A stretch of DNA of 64,000 nucleotides from Theristus sp. LFF4_11 (lineage: Eukaryota > Nematoda > Chromadorea > Monhysterida > Xyalidae). The first letter of the stretch is position 1. Each line of letters begins with the position of its first letter. Made by a program: the position numbers and the translations under genes. The notes below the pieces were generated by a model. It ran no database searches. It worked only from the letters and a program-made list of their open reading frames with translations, and was not told the origin of the DNA. This document shows, one piece after another, positions 32,731-45,629 of this stretch. The DNA is taken from NCBI GenBank assembly GCA_030248135.1, contig JASANC010001862.1:1-64000 (forward strand), written 5' to 3'.

Positions 32731-34370
32731 TTATTTGAAGCAGCGACCACACGACTGTTTGCAGTAAACGTTCATGTAAGCCGGGTTGGCATGGCACTCG
32801 CCGAATGCAGCCCATCCGGCGCACTGTGCATTCGAGTCGGCGCACACTTTCACCTGCAACGCAGAGTCAGTTGTATGGAATCGATTGACGAAAAAAATTC
32901 AACGCTCCAGAAACAGAAAGTGTAAAGCGGCATTCATAAAACAGTATTTGACGCGTAGCTGTGTTAAAACATGGCTACGCGCGGTCACTAAATACGATTT
33001 CATGAATGCACCTTTATGAATGCACCTTAAATCCAAGAACGAGTGAAACTGAAACCGCATCAGCAAAATTGTCAGCTTTTTTGTTTGTGACAGTGCCGCT
33101 CACCGATGGACAGAGGCCGCATGATGCCGGGCACGCGCTGTGCATGTACGCCGGGTTGTGGAAGCATTCACCGACACCAGCCCAGAACTCGCACAGGCCA
33201 TCCGAGTCGGTGCACGTTCGCGGCGCCCACTGAACGGGAAAGAAAAAAGTGACAACTTTTGACAAACCAGTGCAATCATTACGCCGCGATTCATGACGTG
33301 TTTCTGATGTGTCGAACCAAATTTCAATCATTGCTTGTACACTTGATGCAGACGCCCAGATCATCAACCATAGCTCCATCAGCATCAACACCGTGCACTT
33401 ACCCTTGGATGAACAACTTCAGGTGCACGGTGCGGCGCGATAGCCGCTTGCTTTAAAATAAAGATGTCGAACAGCAATAATCAGAAAAAAATTGTCGTTG
33501 AAACTGGTTGACAGTTTTCCCTGCTGGCTATTTGGAGACAGATCTGGTTTGTTTTGCAAAGACCCACTGCAAAGGGCACAACAATATCTGATTTGTGCAT
33601 GAATTCATTATGCACCGTCGCCGTGTGTACTTACTCTTGGATCAACAACTTCAGGCGCACGGTGCGGCGCGATAGCCGCTTGCTGAATAGAGAGAGCGAA
33701 CATTTACAACAACAAACGCACTCCCTGGTCACAGAAAATGCCAGAGGAACCACTGCACAGAGTCTTTGGCTCAGTTTATCTCGGTTTTATTTCACACAAA
33801 AGTGATTGGTCCAACGTGTGATTGGGCCATTTGAAATACAAACAAGGTAAAAAAGGTGTCGAGCAGATGTCCTGTGCGTCTGGGTGTCCCGGGTGTGCTG
33901 TCCCGAAATGGAAATATGGCAACACCGTGCATCCGCCGTTTCAGCACTTTTATCTCCGGGACACGGACACCGCACGGGACACCTCTCGGCAATCAGGATG
34001 ACCGGACACTTCTTTCCGCGCTGACTGCGCCGCAGCAAGCAGCGTTCAAAACGGCAAGGGGGGCACTGACCGGTGCGAACGGATGACGAGCCCACGGGTA
34101 GCCGTGGAATCGGCCGGCGAATGCGTAACGATGCCACGGGTTCCAGGCGGCCCACGGCGCGCGATGCCAGGCGGCAGCCCACGGACGCCACGCCGCCAAC
34201 GGCGTCAGTTTGGCGCCGGCCTCGGGCGCTTTCGCCGCTGGTGACGGCGCGACCGGATTCGGCGGCGGCGCCGGCAGCTCCGTTTCAGCCGCTTCACCCT
34301 CCGGCCGGGCGGCGGGCGCGTCGAGTGCCAGGCTGACCGCAACACAGGCGCACAAGATCAGCAGTTTCAT
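32731..34370 (-). CDS. Secreted protein with two ShKT domains (ShKT-A, right copy)
   Basis: Exons 34370-34071, 33682-33635, 33450-33403, 33229-33104, 32853-32731; all phase 0, 214 aa. It keeps the signal peptide, duplicated QAAIAPHRAPEVV exons and both ShKT domains. The exons are essentially identical to the left copy and no lesion was seen. TATAAAA lies upstream near 34498. Confidence 0.84.
32929..33012. mobile_element. Palindromic MITE, right-arm copy of copy A
   Basis: Inverse of 8896-8979, in intron 4 of the right ShKT-A gene. Confidence 0.7.
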
Positions 34371-35782
34371 GGCCGTGTTTTGTTGTTTCGAGGTTTTTTT
34401 GTTGCTCTCTGATGCTTACTGTCACCGGGAGGACTGTTTTTTCTTCTCTCGATCGGTGTAAATGGAATGACTTTTTTTATTGCGCGCAGTGTCCGGTTTT
34501 ATATGCGCTCACCGACGCGTGCTATGCACACGTGCGACTGTATCCGGTTTTTTTGTCGTCGCACCACCCCCAGCAACAGCAGCCGCCCTAGAACGCATGC
34601 AATAAAAAGTAATTGGCCAACATGTACGTTTGTCGTGTGAATTACACGCGCAAACGTTTCTGTCCAATTAATTTACGCGCTTTTTCGAACGGTGCATGTT
34701 AGTGTTTGTAAACTGACTTTTTTTTGCGTGCACACAGACACAGATCACTGTAATGTGACATCGCTTTCCATGCTTCAACACGTTCTACCCACTCGGTGCG
34801 GTGTTTCTCATTCACCTTCGTTGCAATACGCACGTCTGTACACGCGCGTGCTCACCTGGTTTTTCATGCAAAACTTCTGTTTGTGACTGGTTGTAATGTT
34901 TTGGCACATTTGCTTTGAAAACAAAAACGCCTCAAACTATGTATCATCAACATAATCGCTATTCGTTAATATAAAATTTAATTAATGTCAGCCTGCTGCT
35001 CGTTCATTTGTGGTTTTGTTAGTTTCGCAACAATCGTCGCTCTTCAAGTGTACTTCCAGTTGATCCAAGGTTTTTTCCATGCGATGTGGCAAGCAATGAT
35101 ACTACTGTAAAATATTTGCAAGTGACGAAACTTTCATACACGCTTGATGTATAAAAAACCTGAAACGCATATGAACTTTTTAATTTCGCCTGACTGATTT
35201 TTGTTTGTGACAACGGTTTTTATTGTCTACTGAAGATTATACGACAATCACAATTTCCATATCCTAAACTGGTTGGCTTGCTCGAAAAAAATGTTTAAAA
35301 AATGAATACTTCTCTATTAGTCGTAAAATGTGTTGTGAAGAAAATATGAAAATGCAAACAAAAGATTTCAATCAATACGCATTGTTGTCATATCAAAATC
35401 GTGCTGAGTGATTATCCATCTACAGGCTCTCCGCTCTGCACATCAGTAAAAAACAATTTGGTTTATGTTGTGGTGTCTTGTGATTTGAAAAGTTGGTGAA
35501 ATGCTGAATATGCAAACACAATTAATCTTTTATTTTACTGTCAGTTTTGAAAAGACATTGGAAACAGCTGTGAACAATAAATAAAGTTTTAAACGCGCGC
35601 CACAAATCAATTAAATAATTCGATCGAAACAGATGATCACGACAAAGTATGTACAAACACACTTAAAATTTATGACTTTGGATAGTCGCAACCCGAAAAA
35701 TAAATATTGCTTCCTAAATTCAGTTCTCAATTCAATTTGTCAGCTGCCATAAACTTCCTTCAACCAACGCGCGTCTTTGTTC

Positions 35783-36943
35783 TTAGCCGATTCCGTTGCC
35801 AGCGAGCGTGTCAAAGTATGAGACGCCCTGAAAAATGAATTACGCATCTGATTTTTTATTAATTTTTTTTAAAACTCAGAGCACACATCCTTGTTATCCA
35901 ACTCGGGTGAATTTTGGGCAATCGGGTGGTTTACCATCTCGTGGGCAATACCCTCGCCACGTGGGTGGGCAGCCTCTAAAGCATTGCAAGGTTGTCCTGC
36001 GGGGCTCCAGTGTTGGGTGCAGTTTAAAGCACCGACACCAAATCAGAACCCAATTTTGGTTTCGTGGGCGGATGGGGGCAAATTCAAAATTTTTAATGAA
36101 GAAAATCAGCTGTGATACTACACTGGCGACAAAGTATTGGAGCCGCCTGTTTTGGATTCAAGGCAAGGCAGTTTCCACCGAGCCATAAAGGCCGACACAA
36201 ATTTATTGAAATAAACTGGCTGAACCGAACGACGTTAAGAAGTTGACTATTTCAAAAGAAACAAACCTGCTCCTGTTCCGGTTCGCTGCTTTGATCATCG
36301 GCCGCTGCATTTCGCCGTTGTCGAATGGCCACCGGCAAAATTGGTCGCTGAAAAACATAGTTGTTTTTTTCAGGTTGTTGTTTACTGCGAGAAGAGCATG
36401 CAGAAAACTGCAGATGCAGACGTATGTAGTATAGAAGCAGTACTCAAGTCACATGTAGAACTCCGTGTAGAAAACTGTTCATAAGCCAACAAAACAAATG
36501 CATCAAAATCTGTAAGTTCAGGTGAAACCGTTTTGTTTGGTTTCAGATTTTTTGCACCTGCACGAACATCTGCATCTGAATCTGAAGCTGCATCTGATAT
36601 TGATTTTCTACGTGGCAAGCAATTGGTTACTAAAACAGCTCTGCTAGTAGAACGCGCCAACGCGATTAGAACACCAGGACTGCCGTATTTATTCGGCCAT
36701 ACTGTAGTATAGCCGCTTTGGTAGCCAATTTTGCAGCCCCGCTTTTCAGCTCTCATTGAAACTTTCAAAATATTCAGCTTCTAACTACAACACTGTTTTT
36801 ACCTGAGAGCGTAGCACTTTGGCGAGCGTTGTGCCAGTGTTCTGTGCGTCCACTGCCGTGGGGTGACTGCGCACGTTGGTCAGCGCACACAGCAGCAGCC
36901 ACACAAGCGCCAGCTGCACAAATCGACTGTTCTGTCGCAGCAT
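35783..36943 (-). CDS. NLP-3-like neuropeptide precursor, right-arm copy of 4953-6112
   Basis: Exons 36943-36803, 36347-36267, 35827-35783, all phase 0 with conserved splice sites. Same product as the left copy: signal peptide, IRQRR site and GVSYFDTLAGNGIG at the C-terminus. Confidence 0.72.
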
Positions 36944-38459
36944 TCTTGATGTTTATTCCAACGTTTTGCTGGCCGTTTGTAAACGCGATAGCGAATGACG
37001 GTGGATTTCTAAAAAAACAGATTTTGAAAAGTATTGCAGAACCTAAAAGATAGGAAGAAAATAGAGGAATGACAAAACATGAGCTTATACGGACAAAAGA
37101 GATTGATTGTTATTGTTTCTTGTAAAAACTAAAAACGACAAAGACGGTATGCGTCGAATCGACCTATCAACCTAGTGCACTCAGTTGATTTGGAGAACAA
37201 ATCAGCAACATTGTACAATGTAGCTCAAAACTGACGTGGTTTTGTTGCATGAAGCCTTTGTCAAAAGACAATTTGCTGTTAAGCACAGACCTTTCGAGAC
37301 CTTCGGAAACAGTGAACATGAGAAACGGACCAGAGTTTGCCAAACTAGCCTGCATGCAGCATGCAAGCTCCACCTTATATTTGAGTGCAAACGAAAACAT
37401 GCAGTATCACGATTGCTTGATGATTGTTTACGACGTCTGCTGACGTGCAACTGCCGATCAACATGCGTTCCTTGAGATGTTCTGCAAAATGCCATCAAGA
37501 TTATCGTGGTTTCGTCGGTGTTTACAGTGTGCACGCACATAACAAACAGACTGTACACAGCTCGGCTCACGGGTTCGCTGTCGATGTTTTGTTTCTGTGA
37601 CGTAACACATCATAGCACACAGACGTTGGTGGGAGTGCTCGTTTACCGCCGCAGCATTATCTGCAGCTGCAGTGTTGGCCCAAGCAAACTCGCCGTCGCT
37701 TCTAAGCCATTTGCCATTTTCACGTGAACTTCACAGCAGTGGCATCACGACTAGACTTTTTCCTGTAGGGCACGTGTCCGTTGCCATTTTGACGCCCTGA
37801 TGATGCCAGCAGTGAGATTGCAACAGACGACGTCACGCAAAAACGCAGACGGTAACCAGTGGGATTCGGGCGCAGTTGAATAGAATGAGCGGGATAAAGG
37901 CAAAACTGACCGTCTTGTGACGGAATCTTGTGAAATTTCTGAAAAAAAACAACAACAAACAAGTTGTGTAATCAAAACAGACGACGCACTCACTGACTGG
38001 AATGTTTTTAGTTGGCGAGCGATATAAGCGAAGCAGTTTGCTGCACTTTCTCAATCTTCGCATTGCGTCCTCATGCAGTGAATTTTCAAAACGATCGGTC
38101 AGTTGGCGGAGTTGTGAAGTTGTCAGCGCGAGATTTCGCTGATGTCAAATGTTCCGAGTTTTCTGCAAATCATCATGCTGATAAATCATGTGGCTTTTGA
38201 GCATTTCAGTCGTTCATTTTATTTCAGAAAGCTTCGTGATTCTGACATGCATATCAATCATCGCTGTTTCTTTTCACTTCACCATTATTGTTTACCAATT
38301 AACGTTTTTGCTGATTTTCAAGTCGCGTATTGTTTGCTTCTCTATTTTTATGATTGTGTTTTGAGCATGTTCAAAATCTGTTTTTTTTCCTCAGAAATCC
38401 ACCGTCATTCGCTATCGCGTTTACAAACGGCCAGCAAAACGTTGGAATAAACATCAAGA

Positions 38460-39386
38460 ATGCTGCGACAGAACAGTCGACTTGTGCAGCTGGCGCTTGT
38501 GTGGCTGCTGCTGTGTGCGCTGACCAACGTGCGCAGTCACCCCACGGCAGTGGACGCACAGAACACTGGCACAACGCTCGCCAAAGGGCTACGCTTTCAG
38601 GTAAAACAGTAGAATCATGGTTCAACCCTAAAAGTGTGTCCGGTGAACTATCCGCCTGGGTGTCCCGCGTGGTGTCCGAAATAGGGGGGGTTGCACAACG
38701 CCGAGTGTGTTGGTGGCACTTATTTCCATCAGGGGTCCGTTTTAGAAAACTTAGGAGTCCAATAGTGCTACACCACTGAGCCCCTGAATAAAATCATAAA
38801 GCATCACAACAGCTCCGTTTTTTCGCCAATGTCTGCTCTTTAACGTGAAGTTGAAAAATTGAGATCTGTTGTTATATGATTTTATTCAGTGGCTCAGTGT
38901 AGTGTGGTGCTACTGAGCTTTTATAAAACTTTCCCCGGAGGACTGGGGGGGGGCGCCGAACCGGACAGGTACCGGACATCTGCTCGGACACTTTTATCGT
39001 GACACAACGTTTCACCCGAGTCGTGTTCAAAGATTGATTTCAGATTGATTGATTGGCTTTGACACAAATAAGTTAGATTGAAAATCGATATCAGTTTGTC
39101 AACATTGTCTGAAATCGATTTTAGTAGAAAGTTGAATGTGAAACTTGATGTTAAAAAGTTGTTTCTTTTTGTTCAGCGAACGATTTTGCCAGTATTGGCC
39201 ATTCGGCAACGGCGAAGTGCACCAGTCGACGACGAAACCAACGAACCGGAACAGGAACAGGTTTGATTTTTGAAAAATTTAAAAGAAATTCAGCGGAGTG
39301 ATGCCACAAGTTAACTTTTGTGCTCAAACTTCTATTTTTAGGGTGTTTCATACTTCGATACACTTGCTGGTAATGGAATCGGCTAA
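38460..39386 (+). CDS. NLP-3-like neuropeptide precursor, right-arm copy of 2528-3438
   Basis: Exons 38460-38600, 39177-39260, 39342-39386, all phase 0, 89 aa. Head-to-head with 35783-36943, as in the left arm. The intron 1 MITE-like repeat is also present. Confidence 0.72.
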
Positions 39387-40169
39387 ATGGCAGGCATTTT
39401 CAGTGAAAACGTTGTGAGCTTTCACAGAACGGGTGTGCTGATGTGAAACTAAACTGAGACGCGAATTTAATTTGTTCATTTAACGTGTGTGCTCTGTTTT
39501 TTCTTGTGCGCCGTAATTTTGTGATGAATTTCATTGTTCTACAGTTGTACAGACGTTGTTTTCGCAATTGCTTTGGATTGTGCAATGTGTCTATATAAAT
39601 TATTTGCACAAGCAATGGACTGCTGAAGCTGAACCGTTTGATTGGAACAAATTATTTTCAAATTCAAATATGATTTCATAAAAACTCTTGTGATGTACAC
39701 CTGCAAAACATTGTTGACCAGAGTTTTAGCGCCTCAGATTTTGGAAATCCTTTGTTCGAAATACGTCGGGCTCATGTTGAATTCAGCAGAATAGCAGAAT
39801 GCACATGATCGTCAAACAAGAATACACACTGCAAAAAGGTTCAAGCCACTGCCATTGGTCAGAAAAATAATTTAAAACCAAAAAACAAAAAAAAACAAAA
39901 TCAAATGCCAAAAACTGTGCCGCCTCTACAACTGGGTCTCGATTCGACCTGATTTTGGCATTGTTGCCGTGAAGACAACCAACATCGGAGTGTCGTCGTG
40001 CGTCAGTGGTCGGTCGCGGCACTGGATATTTGATTGCACGTCCATTGAAGCGACTGGCACCGCTCAGCAGTAACAAAAAAAAAAACAAAACGAAAAGAAA
40101 CATCGAAAAAGCGACACGACAAAACTTGTTACAATAGCTGCGTACCGGCGTATGACGGCTGTGTGCGTG

Positions 40170-40425
40170 TATCACGATAACACATTACCGTCGACGAATG
40201 GTTCAATGGTTCAGTGTTATATTGTGAATAAATGTTCTGAATGTCTTGAAGTGACTCACAATGCGGACGAATCGTTCAATATGGTGACTACCTTTTTTAA
40301 AATGTTATATTCTGAATATCTTGAAGTGACTTACAATACGATTTAACCGCATTACCGTCGCCGTATGGTTCAATATTGTGACTAAATGTTGTGTTCTGAA
40401 TGTCTTGAAGTGACTTACAACATGA
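40170..40425. repeat. Three-unit tandem repeat, right-arm copy
   Basis: Inverse of 1495-1733: TCTTGAAGTGAC cores upstream of the small peptide gene at 40594. Confidence 0.7.
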
Positions 40426-40593
40426 TGTACATTCGATTACAAAGGGCCTTTAACTGATGCTCAACATGTAATGTACGTATATATACTGCGGAAAAACCAT
40501 TTTCATTTCATTATTGCAATAACCACATCCCAGTGCTGTCGTAAAGTGCGTTTCCACTGTAATCGCCCTAACACCAACCAACTAATCATCATC

Positions 40594-40776
40594 ATGCAAC
40601 AGATGAAGACGCTGTTTCTGGTGGTTGCGTTGATGCTGCTGTGTCACGTGACGCTCAACGTGCACTGCAACGCGGCAGCGGTCAAGAAAGCAGATCCACT
40701 GACGGACCGATCCGGACGTGTCAGGAGGGTCAGTTGTTGCAACAGGCTGCCATTGTTATGTGCTTGCTCACACTGA
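40594..40776 (+). CDS. Small secreted peptide precursor, right-arm copy
   Basis: 60 codons; signal peptide, RSGRVRR site and VSCCNRLPLLCACSH tail. Two conservative Leu changes distinguish it from the left copy (Leu to Phe and Leu to Met in the signal region). TATATATA lies at 40478-40485. Confidence 0.6.
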   Translation: MQQMKTLFLVVALMLLCHVTLNVHCNAAAVKKADPLTDRSGRVRRVSCCNRLPLLCACSH

Positions 40777-41744
40777 AAAATATAATGCAGATACATTGTA
40801 TGCTGATGCGCATTCAGATGGCAGATATTGGTGCAGATGCGTATGTATGTGTTCACAATAATGCAGAAAAAATTTCATAAGCAAAAAAACGCTAATGCTG
40901 TGCTATTCATACATACATGTAAACAGCACAGCTGTTATTTTTGCTTTTTGAAAATCTGGATCCGAATCTGCACCGACCGGTATGTTCACGGATTTGTGCA
41001 TCTGCATCAGTATAACTGCAGGCAGACACACAACTGAATCAGCATCTATATACACCTGCATTATTTTTCGGTGTGATTTGTCTGAATTTGGTCGTGATTT
41101 AAGAAATAAAAACTACACCAGAAACTAAACTTTACAGCGGTGGAGATTTTACAGTCCCCGATTTTACTACACGACCACGCCGCCAGAATTTATCACAACG
41201 ACGCCTGGATGGTATTATGGGTAATTGGTAGCGTGATCGACCCAAAAAAAACTTTCATCTGTAACACCCCCACTGACAATTACTAGTCAAAATTGAACTT
41301 CCTCCATATTTTGTCTATACCCACTGTAAGCAACAATCATAATCAGAACAGCCCGCGCGATGATCGGATATTCTGTGTGATTTACTGGTGACTATTTTTG
41401 CCCATTGTCTTTTTGTTTGTGCGCGTTTGCGGCCTTTCAATATTTTAATTCCTGATTGGTTTGTTAAATCCCAATATGTTTCAGTAAAACGATGAACAGA
41501 ATAAGTTGAGAATAAACAATAATTCGCGAGTAAACACTGAACAAAACAGTGAACAAAACAACACTACCAACCAACACGACTTACACGAACAAAACAACAC
41601 CGTGTGCAACGGTCAACTTCTGTTTGGCCTCAGACACAGTCGTTTTGATGACAAAAAGTTTGGAATAAAAAAATAGCAACAAACCGAGTTTTCAAAAATA
41701 AAATAATCGTTGTATTGCCATAAAATCAATTAATACACAACTCA
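40777..41744. other. Intergenic; nothing recognised
   Basis: Mirror of 180-1138. GCAGAT-rich stretch 40780-41040; the remainder is AT-rich. Confidence 0.4.
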
Positions 41745-41819
41745 CCTAAAATACTGAAATATGTCCAGGGAAATGCCTTGTCTGGGCAAACGTTCTAGTA
41801 TATTTCTGACGGAAACAGT

Positions 41820-42010
41820 ACCGAAGGCGAAAGCAAATTTTCGAGGGGGGGGTACACCCCCCCAGAGCACCCGAGACCTCCGCGTGGGGGGGGGGGGGGG
41901 GGGTCACGCGACACCCACCCCCCAAAACCTGACACTGGACCATCCACACCCCCCCCCTCGAAATTTGCCGGACACCCCACCCACCCCCCCCCCTACATGG
42001 ACCTAAGTAA
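41820..42010. repeat. C/G-homopolymer-rich repeat, inverted with 46250-46410
   Basis: Blocks GAGCACCCGAGACCTCCGCG, GTCACGCGACACCCACC, CCTGACACTGGACCATCCAC and CTCGAAATTTGC recur in reverse-complement order at 46250-46410, separated by C or G runs of variable length. The left window edge (1-90) is another copy, through the palindrome. The family is unknown. The pair could be terminal repeats of a 4.6 kb composite. Confidence 0.75.
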
Positions 42011-42519
42011 CAGTGACGACACCCCCCCAAAACTTTTCTCGGACCACCCAAAAATCATGAATTTTTGCTCAAAAATCATGACTTTTTGTCCTTAAAGTCC
42101 ATAATATAAGCTAAATATATGGTAACTTGACATTCTTCATTGTAATTTCAAAGATTTTGCAGCAAAATTTAGCGTTTTTCCTTCAAAATTTAAGCGAAAA
42201 AATCTCATGGGTGGGTTGGGGGTGTGCACCCCCCCCAGAAATTTTTCTACAATAGTGCACCCCCCATGGCCCACGCCTGGGGGGTGTCACTGTACCATGA
42301 CTGACACCCCCCACTAAAAAATTTTCGGCACCCCCCGGTTGGCCTGTCGTACTAAAACAAACCACTGATGTTGGCAGACGTTGCCTAAACTAGCCTAAAC
42401 CAAAACCTAATCCTAAAGCCTAATTCCAAGCTAAACATAATCCTGACCTAATCCTAACCTAAGCCAAGCCTTTTCAAGAAGGAAGATGCAAGAACAATTG
42501 CGTTTTGAAGAAGTTCTTG

Positions 42520-42620
42520 TTGGGGCCGGAGCGTGTGCACGCGCGCTAGTGGATCATGAGCATGAGCATGCCGATGCCGCGTGCGCGTGCGCTTTAGTAA
42601 TGAAGCTTTTCAAGAATTTC
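42520..42620. repeat. GATCATGAGCATG / GCGCGTGCGC repeat
   Basis: GGATCATGAGCATGAGCATGC, CGATGCCG and TGCGCGTGCGCTTTAG recur at 43820-43930 in two more units on the far side of the hAT-type element. The element therefore inserted into a repeat array. Confidence 0.6.
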
Positions 42621-42751
42621 AAATACAGCCAATCAGCGGTTTATCCAACTTTATTTAATCTCAAACTTGCATTTCATTTCACTGAAGAGCCCGCCAGCGA
42701 TTAGCCTTGCTGTGTGTGCGAATCTAAAGGGGGCGGAGTTACGCTCGTGCG

Positions 42752-43796
42752 TAGGGTTAGGGAAAAAAAAAATCCGGATTTTTTTTTAAATTAAAAAAAA
42801 AATTTTTTTAAAAAAAAAAAAATTTTTTTTTACAAGTTAGGTTTGTTCGAAGCGTCTCGTCGAGCTGAGTTCATCTAGACTATTTTCAGAACGATCCGGG
42901 AAACTATAAGAGCGAAAATCGTGTTTTATTGAAATTATGTCCATTTCATAGAGGGAAAGTTGCATTTTCAACAGTAAAACAGGACAATTTTCGACGTGTA
43001 CTTGAATATTGAACCGTTCTTAGTTGTTCCTCTTTAGAAAATTACCAAAATTTGACTGTGTTCAAAAATTCCTGTTTGCTGTAGCTAATTCGGCAACCCC
43101 TGTCGACCCGGTCGCCCCCCCCAAGACACTTACTTTCAGGTTCAACCAGCTATGCTATCTGCCACATGGCGAGAGCCCACTCTTCAAATCATCGTATCGA
43201 AAACACGTACCATGATTTCGCGATCACGTTGCGGGCAACTGACAGACGCAAGTTTAACACGTTAGTTTAGCTCAGCACGCAAGTTTTAACATGTGGCCAT
43301 GTTATCGGGTATCTGAAAAACGGTCGTGTGATGTGGTATTAACCAACATCTCCGCTCCAATTGTTTAACAATATATCGCACAACTCCATTGTAGACCTAT
43401 AACATACGCCAATCAACAAAATATCATGTTCATCTCATGGCCTACCGACTGAAAAAACATGTTCTAAGTTGCAAGAAAACGATTTCTGAAACGATATTTC
43501 AATTCAGTTAAGTCATTTCAACGCTAAAAATTGACTCTAGAAGTCATCCAAATCAAAAAACATGGAGTACGTCGGTCAAAATGACCAAATAATGACATGT
43601 ACCTGAGCACACAAAGAAGTTGGGAAGAAAATTTGGTTTGAACTTTCAAAAAATTATGCCATAAATCGAATTTTCAGAGCAAAGTAGAAGAAAAATTTTT
43701 CAAATTTTTTTTTTAAGTTTAAAAAAAAAATCCAAATTTTTTTTTTAAAAAAAAAAACGAAAAAAAAAATTTTTTTTTTCAAAGCCCCTAACCCTA
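42752..43796. mobile_element. Non-autonomous hAT-type element with perfect 8-bp target duplication
   Basis: The left end is TAGGGTTAGGGAAAAAAAA and the right end is the inverse CCCTAACCCTA. CTCGTGCG is present directly outside both ends (42744-42751 and 43797-43804). Next to each end lie A/T homopolymer palindromes (TCCGGATTTTTTTT on the left, AATTTTTTTTTT on the right). The 1045-bp element contains no transposase-like frame. Known: hAT elements make 8-bp duplications and often begin TAGGG or CAGGG. Inference: a MITE moved by a hAT transposase. Confidence 0.85.
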
Positions 43797-44344
43797 CTCG
43801 TGCGTGTGCGCGCGCGTTATTGGATCATGAGCAATGAGCAATGCCGATGCCAAGTGCGCGTGCTTTTAATAAAGAGCTTTTCGTCAGCATGAGCATGCCG
43901 ATGCCGTGCGCGTGCGCTTTAGGATGAAGCTTTAGGATGAATTAGATGAAGCTTTAGGAAAATCTTTGAAATTACAATGAAAAATCTCTATCAGACAGGT
44001 TTTTTCGGCTCAGCTATTATCTATCTATCTTCTCAGCCAGCTATCTGTCTGAAAATTTTTGTCTTCGAAGACATAAAATGAGTCAATTTTTGACCAAATT
44101 CTTGAAAATTTCGCTAATTTTAGGTAAAATACGCGTTTATACTTGATTTTTAGACTTTTTAGTGTATTTTTAGCATTATTTTGCTGTTTTTATAGCTTTT
44201 TAATTGTCACTAATTTAACTGTCACTAATTGTCCCCATAAGAGATAACAATTGTTTTTTAGCGTTTTATCTGTCTATCAAATTTCAAAATTTTGAGCGGC
44301 CCCCCCCAAGTCACATGGCCCCCCCGCGCCCCCCCCCCAAAATT

Positions 44345-44395
44345 TTCCAGCTATCTATCTATCTATCTGGAAAATTTGCTCCAGCTATCTATATC
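44345..44395. repeat. (TATC)n microsatellite
   Basis: AGCTATCTATCTATCTATCT and a second short run, continuing a TATC/TGTC-rich zone from about 44010, flanked by C-runs. Confidence 0.7.
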
Positions 44396-44750
44396 GCCCC
44401 CCCCCCCCCAACCCCTCGGCTCTGGAACAACTATGGTGGGGTGTAGGGATGGATCCGGCAAATTTGCCGGAATCCGGGCCGGATCCGGCAAAAGCCCATT
44501 CCGGCCGGGCCGGATCCGGCAAAAATTGCCGGAATCCGGACCGGAATGGCCTTTTTATGTCTAAAGAACATCTACGCACATTTCGTCGCTTCTTCATCAC
44601 ATTTTCAGCATAAAACAGCACAGACACAGAAACAAAGTCAGCAAGACACAGCACAGCAACCAATCAAAAATTACAACAACAACAATTGACAAAATTCACA
44701 TCGCATGGGGATAATCAAGTGCTGGCAACACTCCATTCAGAAACATGACC

Positions 44751-45008
44751 TGTTGTTTTTGTTGTTTGTTGCCCCCTTTTTATCCTTACCCAACGCCCTT
44801 GGGGAAAGGCATTGTCGCAATTTTTTTATTGTCCACCACATGGGCTGCGACGTTGGAAGCAGTTTTTCTGCTATAGAAGTGGGCGTTGGGCAAGCTGCGC
44901 TGGTATGCATGGGCGCGATGTCATTAAGTTCCTCGCCACCGGAACAGCAATCTTGTGAGTCAAGAAAGCCGACGTTTATGCTGCCGAACCATTAAGCCCC
45001 ACGCAACC
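44751..45008 (-). mobile_element. SINE (family 2) inserted in the hAT transposase, 13-bp target duplication
   Basis: CAGAAACATGACC occurs on both sides (44738-44750 and 45009-45021). Read on the minus strand, the element starts near GGGTTGCGTGGGGCTTAATG and ends with AAGGATAAAAAGGGGGCAAC plus an ACAACAAAAACAACA tail. A 94-bp 3' fragment of the same family is at 60792-60885. It shares ACTTAATGACA with SINE family 1. Confidence 0.85.
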
Positions 45009-45629
45009 CAGAAACATGACCTTTTCGGCGTTCTGAGTTGACAGACGAGATCGGCTGTACACAAATACAAACACGGCTGTTACAGAGAACATTCGTTCGC
45101 TTGCCACGCTTGTTGGTAGCGGTGCCAGGTATCTGCGCGCGATTGTCGATAGTTTGGGGTATTTAGACGAGTTCAGCCGCCAAAAGTCTAGCATTAGATC
45201 ACTTTTGTCCGGTTCGTCGATAAAATCATCCGACTCGTACAGATTCATTTCGCCGCGCAGTTCGTCTTCAAGACTGGATTCGCCTGACGGGTTGCGCGGT
45301 CGCGCAGCGTGAAACTCGATGCCTCCGTAGAGGCCAGTCGATTTCTTTTTTGGTTCGGGCTCGCGTTCACTTTCGTCATCGTCGTTGTTCGCGATCTCGG
45401 ATGTATCGTCACAGTTTGTGGGCGTCTCCGGTCGTTTCAAGATTTTCTTTGCAATGTGAAGTAGTTCACAACGAATCGCGCCTTCATTTTCGAAGACGAC
45501 TGCAGTATTCTTGAATCGCGGATCAACGTACGTGGCCATGATGTTGGATTCGTTGTGGAAAAGCGCACGGAAGCGTGTGTCGATGCTGGTCAGCAGCGTT
45601 TTTTTTTGTCGTACCAATGCCACTCGCAT
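44976..45629 (-). pseudogene. hAT transposase C-terminal fragment (dimerisation region)
   Basis: 217 codons. MATYVDPRFK near the start matches the conserved LDPRFK-type motif. DFWRLNSSKYPKLSTIARRY, then YLAPLPTSVASERMFS and RLSTQNAEKVMFL form the hAT C-terminal dimerisation domain. The N-terminal BED finger and catalytic part are missing. The frame ends early because the SINE at 44751-45008 inserted exactly after the VMFL codons: the present last nine codons and stop (GCVGLNGSAA-type tail) come from the SINE. The original short C-terminus continues beyond it at about 44737-44700. It is therefore not a functional transposase. Confidence 0.88.

Larger units (their letters stand above)
21684..41929. 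repeat. Right arm of ~20 kb inverted repeat (palindrome)
   Basis: Reverse complement of the left arm. It begins at 21684 in the middle of a polyproline exon, immediately after a short forward copy of intron sequence, and can be followed to 41929, where the matching left sequence leaves the window. Differences from the left arm are single bases, homopolymer length changes and short indels, plus larger length differences in repeat-coding exons. Confidence 0.97.

Noticed and set aside
42752..42762. TAGGGTTAGGG as an interstitial telomere repeat
   Set aside because: It is the end of an element with an exact inverse at 43786-43796 and an exact 8-bp target duplication, so it is a TIR.
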